From positions 1-11,269 of the forward strand of contig CALDZS010000105.1 of NCBI GenBank assembly GCA_937944065.1: a DNA stretch of 11,269 nt, written 5' to 3'. The stretch's first letter is position 1, and every line of letters begins with the position of its first letter. Positions 7,101-11,269 of the stretch are shown here, in pieces. This stretch comes from an uncultured Amylibacter sp. (GTDB lineage Bacteria; Pseudomonadota; Alphaproteobacteria; Rhodobacterales; Rhodobacteraceae). A program made the position numbers and the translations under genes. The notes under the pieces are model-generated. The model saw only the letters and a list, made by a program, of their open reading frames with translations. It was not told the origin of the DNA and did no database searches.

Positions 7101-7271
7101 TATTCTATTCCTTTGAATCATACACAGCAGAATGGCTGCGCGGCTCACGCATTGTCCACTAATGGCAGACCCTGATACTTGGGTTAGAATAAGAGCAGAC
7201 ACGCGGTCGCTAAGGGCAATTATATGGGGTATTTTGCGATTCTTCAATTATTTCGTGCATGACTAATCGTG

Positions 7272-7286
7272 TTAAACTCTGGTTAA
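7272..7286 (+). promoter_or_regulatory. Candidate CtrA binding site (TTAA-N7-TTAA)
   Basis: TTAA (7272-7275), seven bases, then TTAA (7283-7286) fits the alphaproteobacterial CtrA consensus TTAA-N7-TTAA exactly; the next base is G rather than the favoured C. It lies 95 bases before the TerC start. The motif is short and A/T-rich, so a chance match is quite possible. Confidence 0.35.
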
Positions 7287-7310
7287 GCAGGCAAAATTGG
7301 CGAAAAGCCG

Positions 7311-7348
7311 CTTGCGACAAGGTTTATCACAGCCTATTTTGTCGCAAG
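7311..7348 (+). promoter_or_regulatory. Perfect 10-bp inverted repeat in the TerC leader
   Basis: CTTGCGACAA (7311-7320) and TTGTCGCAAG (7339-7348) are exact reverse complements separated by 18 bases. If transcribed this gives a strong stem-loop ending 32 bases before the TerC start codon. A loose T-rich stretch (TCTTTTAG) follows, so it could act as an attenuator. As DNA it could instead be an operator. It is not a known riboswitch that I can name. Confidence 0.5.
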
Positions 7349-7380
7349 TATCTTTTAGCTCTTATTGGACATATTCACTC

Positions 7381-8244
7381 ATGGCTGACCTTTTAACCAT
7401 CGAAAACCTCGGCAATCTAGCCGTCTTAATCTTTTTGCAAGCTGTTCTCGGCTTCGACAATCTTCTCTATATCTCGATTGAATCACAACGCGCGCCCGCA
7501 GCGGTTCAAAAGAGGGTGCGCTTCTGGGGCATCATTATCGCGGTCGTATTGCGCGTGGTGCTACTGTTCGTGATGATCAAGCTGATCGATGCGATGAAAG
7601 ACCCCTTACTGACGTTTGGTCTGCCAGGCTATTCAGAAACAATCCGAAATGTCGGCGAGGTGGGGGCATTCATCAAAGGTGGTGTGAACTTTTCGACCAT
7701 CGTATTCATCATTGGTGGTGTCTTCATCATGTACACGGCGTTCAAAGAGATCGCGCACATGCTGTCTATGGAACATCTTGAAAACGATCCAACCCACAAG
7801 AAAGGTGGCAAATCAGCCGCTCAGGTGGTCACCATGATCGTGATGATGAACCTTGTGTTTAGCTTTGACAGTATCCTATCCGCGCTTGCGATCACCGATG
7901 TGTTCCCCGTTCTGGCGATTGCCATTTTGGCCAGTGGTGCCGCGATGTTGCTGTTGGCTGACGGCGTGACAGAGTTTCTGAAAAAGAACCGCATGTACGA
8001 AGTCCTTGGTTTGTTTATCCTGCTAATCGTCGGTGTGGTTCTGTTGGGCGAAAGTGGCACGGCCGCGGCGCATGCGATGCATGATGATGCTTTGCAGATT
8101 GCGGTATTCGGCTATGATCTGATCCCAATGTCAAAAACCACCTTCTACTTCTCAGTCGTTGTCTTGGTGATCGTAGAGCTGGTTCAAACAGGATATCAGC
8201 GTAAATTGGCTGCCGAACGCCTACATGAGCAGAGTAATACGTAA
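7381..8244 (+). CDS. TerC-family integral membrane protein
   Basis: The product has 287 residues. It has the TerC/Alx fold: an N-terminal helix with the conserved acidic motif LGFDNLLYIS (Asp26, Asn27), spans at about 50-68 and 105-121, then VFSFDSILSALAITD (Asp163, Ser164) and spans at about 176-195, 207-224 and 255-271. The two acidic motifs lie in repeats of the family and are thought to carry divalent metal; family members are linked to tellurite resistance and Mn2+ export. A His-containing loop (THKKGGK) and a loop at 229-250 separate the spans. The start MADLLTIEN is where homology begins; an in-frame ATG 28 codons upstream lies inside the inverted-repeat leader. GGA about 12 bases upstream is a weak ribosome site. 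Followed by a strong terminator, so it is likely monocistronic though next to the XpaC/TelA genes. Confidence 0.92.
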   Translation: MADLLTIENLGNLAVLIFLQAVLGFDNLLYISIESQRAPAAVQKRVRFWGIIIAVVLRVVLLFVMIKLIDAMKDPLLTFGLPGYSETIRNVGEVGAFIKGGVNFSTIVFIIGGVFIMYTAFKEIAHMLSMEHLENDPTHKKGGKSAAQVVTMIVMMNLVFSFDSILSALAITDVFPVLAIAILASGAAMLLLADGVTEFLKKNRMYEVLGLFILLIVGVVLLGESGTAAAHAMHDDALQIAVFGYDLIPMSKTTFYFSVVVLVIVELVQTGYQRKLAAERLHEQSNT

Positions 8245-8264
8245 GGTTTCGCCGAAAAAACACA

Positions 8265-8300
8265 AAAGCCGCAGATCACTGGACTAGTATCTGCGGCTTT
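8265..8300 (+). terminator. Intrinsic terminator after the TerC gene
   Basis: AAAGCCGCAGAT (8265-8276) and ATCTGCGGCTTT (8289-8300) form a perfect 12-bp stem with a 12-base loop. The descending arm ends in TTT and is followed by ACTTTATATA. It begins 20 bases after the TerC stop codon. Confidence 0.88.
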
Positions 8301-8308
8301 ACTTTATA

Positions 8309-8314
8309 TATACT
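8309..8314 (+). promoter_or_regulatory. Possible -10 box for the microprotein-XpaC-TelA operon
   Basis: TATACT matches five of six bases of the consensus -10 and lies between the terminator and the next gene, giving a leader of about 25 bases. No -35 box is seen at the right distance, so activator or alternative-sigma dependence, or chance, must be considered. Confidence 0.25.
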
Positions 8315-8345
8315 GTAGGAATTGGGGAAACCGTTTAGGGAAATT

Positions 8346-8438
8346 ATGTCTGCATCCAGCCTACAATGGCTCTCATTTTTAATTCTTTTGGCGATCCTCG
8401 TATCCGTCTCTTTTGGCGCGTTCGCAGGACAGATATAA
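8346..8438 (+). CDS. 30-residue single-span membrane microprotein
   Basis: This short gene encodes MSASSLQWLSF, then a run of hydrophobic residues (about 10-24: Leu, Ile, Val, Ala), ending AFAGQI. It would be one transmembrane helix with a short polar N-terminus. AGGGA at 8337-8341 is a well-placed ribosome binding site, 4 bases before the ATG. The stop TAA is followed by one base and then the ATG of the XpaC-like gene, whose own ribosome site (AGGA) lies inside this gene; the arrangement suggests translational coupling. It fills the gap between the terminator and the next gene almost exactly. I recognise no family. Being so short, it could be a leader peptide rather than a functional membrane protein. 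Confidence 0.6.
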   Translation: MSASSLQWLSFLILLAILVSVSFGAFAGQI

Positions 8439-8439
8439 T

Positions 8440-9342
8440 ATGTCGAAGAAATTTGGCGGTCCGCACAGCCCAACCCACACACCTGACAGCGACCTTGTTG
8501 GCGTCTCTAAATTTCGTGGGCGCAAGGTTTATCAATCCAATGTTCGGGTCAAACTGCTGTTCTTGGCTCCTCTACCGTTACTGTTTGCCGCGTTTGGCGA
8601 AATTCGTGCAGGGGATGCCAGCGGAATGGTCACAGAATTATCTGCCTTCGCCATCCTCATCCTTGCCGCATGGCTATTGCGCGATGGCTTGCAGGCCGAA
8701 GCAGCATATCACGATCGTACGGTTGCGCGGCCACCCGCAATCCCACGCAAAATATTTGCCTCGGTTCTAACCGGCATCGGCGTCAGCGTGGCGGCGCTAT
8801 ACGGTTGGGGTCAACCTATGCTGTCTGCAGTTGCATTCGGCGTCATCGCAGCAGCGGCACACACATTTTCCTTCGGTATCGACCCGCTCAGCAAAAAAGG
8901 CATGGAAGGCGTCAACGAGTTTGAGGCCGAACGCGTAGCCAAAGCCGTAGACAAAGCAGAGACTTTGTTGTCCGAAACGTTAAAAGCAGCCAAACGGATC
9001 GGCGATCGCACTATCGAAGGCCGCGTCGAAAACTTGGCGGCCAGTGCCCGCGAAATGTTCCGCGCCGTCGAGGAAGATCCGCGCGACCTATCATCTGCCC
9101 GCAAATTCATGGGCATCTATTTAAAAGGTGCGCGTGATGCGACGATAAAATTCGTTGATTTCTACGCCAAGACCAAGGACGATAAGGCAAGAACTGACTA
9201 TGTTCATCTGCTCGACGATTTAGAAAAAAGCTTTAACACTCAGCGTAAAACTATGCTGTTGGAAAACCGTACGGACCTCGATGTCGAAATCGAAGTGTTA
9301 CGCGACCGATTGAAACAAGAAGGCGTGCGCGTCAAAGCGTAA
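8440..9342 (+). CDS. XpaC-like membrane protein (5-bromo-4-chloroindolyl phosphate hydrolysis family)
   Basis: The product has 300 residues. A polar N-terminus (1-35) is followed by transmembrane helices at about 36-55, 65-82, 106-122 and 126-143. A long charged helical domain then runs from about 150 to the end (SKKGMEGVNEFEAERVAKAV through VLRDRLKQEGVRV). This membrane-plus-helical layout, and the gene's place just before telA, fit the XpaC family. The family name comes from a Bacillus phosphate-ester hydrolysis phenotype; no phosphatase catalytic motif is visible, and the real role is probably in membrane stress with TelA. The ATG follows the microprotein stop after one base; the ribosome site is in that gene. 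The family call is by pattern memory and layout, so moderately sure. Confidence 0.75.
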   Translation: MSKKFGGPHSPTHTPDSDLVGVSKFRGRKVYQSNVRVKLLFLAPLPLLFAAFGEIRAGDASGMVTELSAFAILILAAWLLRDGLQAEAAYHDRTVARPPAIPRKIFASVLTGIGVSVAALYGWGQPMLSAVAFGVIAAAAHTFSFGIDPLSKKGMEGVNEFEAERVAKAVDKAETLLSETLKAAKRIGDRTIEGRVENLAASAREMFRAVEEDPRDLSSARKFMGIYLKGARDATIKFVDFYAKTKDDKARTDYVHLLDDLEKSFNTQRKTMLLENRTDLDVEIEVLRDRLKQEGVRVKA

Positions 9343-9376
9343 GCCATCACCGAAACATTTATGAAGGAGACACCAA

Positions 9377-10567
9377 ATGTCTGACATCAAAGCAAAGGCA
9401 ATCACTGCCACCAAAGAAATCGAAGAAGTGGCCGCAGTGGTTCTGCCAGAGCCGAAGGGCGATTTGGTTGTTATTGAAGAACTGAAACCGAACGAACGCA
9501 AGGCGATTGAGCAGCGTATGAAAGAGGTTGATATCACATCAACCCAGTCAGTCATTGAATTTGGTTCATCAGCCCAATTGGAGCTGCAAGCCATCAGCCA
9601 AGAAATGCTGTCAGGCGTGCGTAACAAAGATGTGGGTCCCGCGGGCAACAGCTTGCGTGACATGGTGGCCAGCATCCGTGGATTTTCGGTCGACGAATTG
9701 AATCCAAACCGTCGCCGTTCATGGTGGGAACGCCTGATGGGCAAAGCGACACCTGTTGCCAAGTTTATGGCGCAGTACGAAACCGTGCAGGGTCAAATTG
9801 ACAATATCACCAATGATCTGCTGGACCATGAGCATACATTGCTGAAAGACATCAAATCGCTGGACAAGCTATATGGCAAAACGCTGGCCTTTTATGACGA
9901 GTTGGCCTTGTACATTGCTGCTGGTGAACAAAAGATCGCACAGTTGGATGCCAAGGATATTCCGGCCAAAGAAAAACAGGTCGAGAACGCCAAGAAAGAA
10001 CAAGGTGTCATAAAGGCTCAAGAGCTGCGTGATCTACGCTCTGCGCGCGATGATCTAGAACGCCGTGTACATGACCTAAAATTGACACGCCAAGTGACGC
10101 AACAATCCCTGCCCTCCATTCGTTTGGTACAAGAAAACGATAAATCATTGGTGACCAAAATAAATTCGACTTTGGTCAACACGGTGCCGTTGTGGGAAAC
10201 TCAATTGGCGCAAGCAGTGACCATCCACCGTTCACGCGAAGCAGCAGGCGCTGTTAAGGATGCGACGGATTTGACCAACGAATTGCTGGAAAGCAATGCA
10301 GAAAACTTGCAGACAGCAAACCGCGAAGTGCGCAAGCAAATGGAACGTGGTGTGTTCGATATCGAAAGCATCAAAAAGGCCAACCAATATCTGATCGACA
10401 CCATCCAAGAAAGCTTGGCCATCGCCGACGAAGGCAAAGCGCGCCGCGCCAGCGCCGAGGGCGAATTGCAAACAATGGAAAGCAAGTTGAAAGAAACTTT
10501 GGCCGCCGCCAAAGCACACGCAACTGGCGACACAGTGCCTGAAACTGCAACGGATCTGAAAGCTTAG
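9377..10567 (+). CDS. telA: TelA-family toxic anion resistance protein
   Basis: The product has 396 residues, normal for TelA. It is soluble, with no signal peptide or membrane span, and largely helical. TelA hallmarks are present: GFSVDELNPNRRRSWWERL (102-120), the helical block with DHEHTLLKDIKSLDKLYGKT (150-169), a central coiled coil (about 185-240), SLPSIRLVQEND (244-255), PLWETQL (271-277) and REVRKQMERGVFDIESIKKAN (317-337). The family was named from plasmid RK2 tellurite resistance; chromosomal members take part in resistance to envelope-active compounds, with an unknown biochemical role. AAGGAGA (9364-9370) lies 6 bases before the ATG, a strong ribosome site. It follows the XpaC-like gene by 34 bases and precedes the next gene by 9, so all are one operon. 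Confidence 0.93.
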   Translation: MSDIKAKAITATKEIEEVAAVVLPEPKGDLVVIEELKPNERKAIEQRMKEVDITSTQSVIEFGSSAQLELQAISQEMLSGVRNKDVGPAGNSLRDMVASIRGFSVDELNPNRRRSWWERLMGKATPVAKFMAQYETVQGQIDNITNDLLDHEHTLLKDIKSLDKLYGKTLAFYDELALYIAAGEQKIAQLDAKDIPAKEKQVENAKKEQGVIKAQELRDLRSARDDLERRVHDLKLTRQVTQQSLPSIRLVQENDKSLVTKINSTLVNTVPLWETQLAQAVTIHRSREAAGAVKDATDLTNELLESNAENLQTANREVRKQMERGVFDIESIKKANQYLIDTIQESLAIADEGKARRASAEGELQTMESKLKETLAAAKAHATGDTVPETATDLKA

Positions 10568-10576
10568 GGACAGCGC

Positions 10577-10948
10577 ATGTTTTTGTTTGGCGATTTGTTC
10601 CGGAGTCTCTTTCGCGATGATTATCGTAACGCGATGAGTTTGTTTGAACCAACTTTTGGCCATATTCCATCAAAGGAAGGCACCAATCGGCGCGTGCTAG
10701 CGGCGATGCAACATGATGAATATTTCAGAAAACTGGCAACTGAAATCTGTGCTGACGGCTCTATCCGCATAATAACTGCGGAGGGTGTCAGCATACATGT
10801 GCACCAAAATAGGGTACATCAACGTCTGCGACATTCCCAGAACGAAGAAGAACGTTTAGGAATATTAGTCGAGTATTTGATGCAAACCCGCGCTACCATC
10901 GAAACAAACGCCTCCAATAACTTAACACACCTTGCGATGCAAAACTAA
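10577..10948 (+). CDS. Unrecognised 123-residue protein between telA and SPFH gene
   Basis: I do not recognise this protein. The N-terminus MFLFGDLFRSLFRDDYR could form an amphipathic helix, with Phe/Leu on one face and charged residues on the other, suited to lying on a membrane. A basic segment follows (to about 40), then a mixed alpha/beta middle (50-80) and a charged helix (88-106, SQNEEERLGILVEYLMQTR). There is no signal peptide or transmembrane span. AGGGA lies 8 bases before the ATG. The gene sits 9 bases after telA and 42 before the SPFH gene, in the same direction, which supports it as a real member of the operon. By eye its codons are slightly richer in A/T third positions (ATA, AAT, TTA) than telA. 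Confidence 0.75.
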   Translation: MFLFGDLFRSLFRDDYRNAMSLFEPTFGHIPSKEGTNRRVLAAMQHDEYFRKLATEICADGSIRIITAEGVSIHVHQNRVHQRLRHSQNEEERLGILVEYLMQTRATIETNASNNLTHLAMQN

Positions 10949-10990
10949 TTATTGGGTCAAAGACTGACCATCAAAATAAGGACACAAGAC

Positions 10991-11269
10991 ATGGGTATAC
11001 TTGATTTTTTAACGGGCGAATTTATCGACGTTATCGAATGGACGGATCAAACCAACGATACAATCGTGTCGCGATTTGAACGCGAAGGGCACGAAATCAA
11101 GTATGGTGCCAAGCTGACTGTCCGCGAGGGTCAGGCCGCTGTGTTTGTCCACGAAGGTCAGATCGCCGATGTATTTTCGCCTGGCTTGTACATGTTGGAA
11201 ACCAACAACATGCCGATCTTGACGACGTTACAATACTGGGATCACGGCTTCAAAAGCCCGTTTAAATCC
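10991..11269 (+). CDS. SPFH-domain protein of YdjI type (virion core-like), N-terminal part
   Basis: The first 93 residues are seen; the gene runs off the window. MGILDFLTGEFIDVIEW, NDTIVSRFEREGHEIKYGAKLTVREGQAAVFVHEGQIADVFSPG and LYMLETNNMPILTTL follow the SPFH/Band 7 protein subgroup that includes Bacillus YdjI. These proteins lack an N-terminal membrane span in this region, bind membranes or other scaffold proteins, and often carry a zinc ribbon at the C-terminus, which is not visible here. In Bacillus YdjI works in membrane protection with YdjF (PspA-like), YdjG and YdjH. AAGGA lies 9 bases before the ATG. Context with XpaC and TelA supports a membrane-stress role. Confidence 0.88.
   Translation, partial: MGILDFLTGEFIDVIEWTDQTNDTIVSRFEREGHEIKYGAKLTVREGQAAVFVHEGQIADVFSPGLYMLETNNMPILTTLQYWDHGFKSPFKS

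Larger units (their letters stand above)
7101..7380. other. 280-base intergenic region between divergent csp and TerC genes
   Basis: This region must carry the promoters and leaders of both flanking genes. It is more A/T-rich than its surroundings between about 7220 and 7290. Two ordered elements are seen, a TTAA-N7-TTAA motif and a 10-bp inverted repeat; both are listed separately. No convincing -35/-10 pair was found for either gene. I looked for the yybP-ykoY manganese riboswitch that precedes some TerC-family genes and could not recognise its conserved core. Confidence 0.6.

Noticed and set aside
7101..7380. A yybP-ykoY manganese riboswitch ahead of the TerC gene
   Set aside because: Expected from some TerC relatives, but the conserved core sequences could not be found by eye. 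A covariance-model search (Infernal against Rfam) would settle it.
7259..7396. A 45-codon frame in the TerC leader that overlaps the TerC start
   Set aside because: It has no ribosome binding site, unremarkable composition, and runs through the inverted repeat and the TTAA motif. A regulatory upstream frame cannot be excluded but nothing supports it.

Overview
The window looks like a piece of an alphaproteobacterial chromosome, most likely Rhodobacterales (the Roseobacter group). I base this on the Rhodobacter-like type A RNase P RNA, the gatC-gatA layout, the divergent tadA/rluB pair and the alphaproteobacterial look of TadA, RluB and the AmpD-like amidase. By eye the base composition is near 50% G+C, low for that order. 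No insertion sequence, prophage, CRISPR array or tRNA gene is visible. The organism assignment is inference; no database was searched.

Layout, left to right. (1) The 3' end of an MFS transporter gene (+) converges, with about 4 bases to spare, on rnpB (-). (2) A leftward group at 947-4230 reads gatC, gatA, an Excalibur-type calcium-binding lipoprotein and an AmpD-family N-acetylmuramoyl-L-alanine amidase. It combines charging of Asn/Gln tRNA with envelope upkeep. (3) Diverging from gatC is an unrecognised membrane protein with a coiled coil and two C-terminal zinc ribbons (about 4406-5482). It converges on tadA (tRNA A34 deaminase, -), which is divergent from rluB (23S rRNA pseudouridine synthase, +). 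(4) A CspA-type cold shock gene (-) sits opposite a TerC-family membrane protein gene (+). Between them is a 280-base region with a perfect 10-bp inverted repeat and a TTAA-N7-TTAA motif of CtrA type. (5) After a strong terminator, a rightward cluster runs off the window: a 30-residue single-span membrane microprotein, an XpaC-like protein, TelA, an unrecognised 123-residue protein, and the start of a YdjI-type SPFH protein.

The most interesting part is 7259-11269. TerC, XpaC, TelA and SPFH/YdjI proteins are all linked in the literature to tellurite, metal or envelope stress systems, and the last five genes are tightly packed with good ribosome binding sites. This looks like a membrane-stress operon in which the 30-residue protein and the 123-residue protein are candidate undescribed parts. 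The rest of the window is mainly housekeeping genes for translation, tRNA modification and the cell wall.
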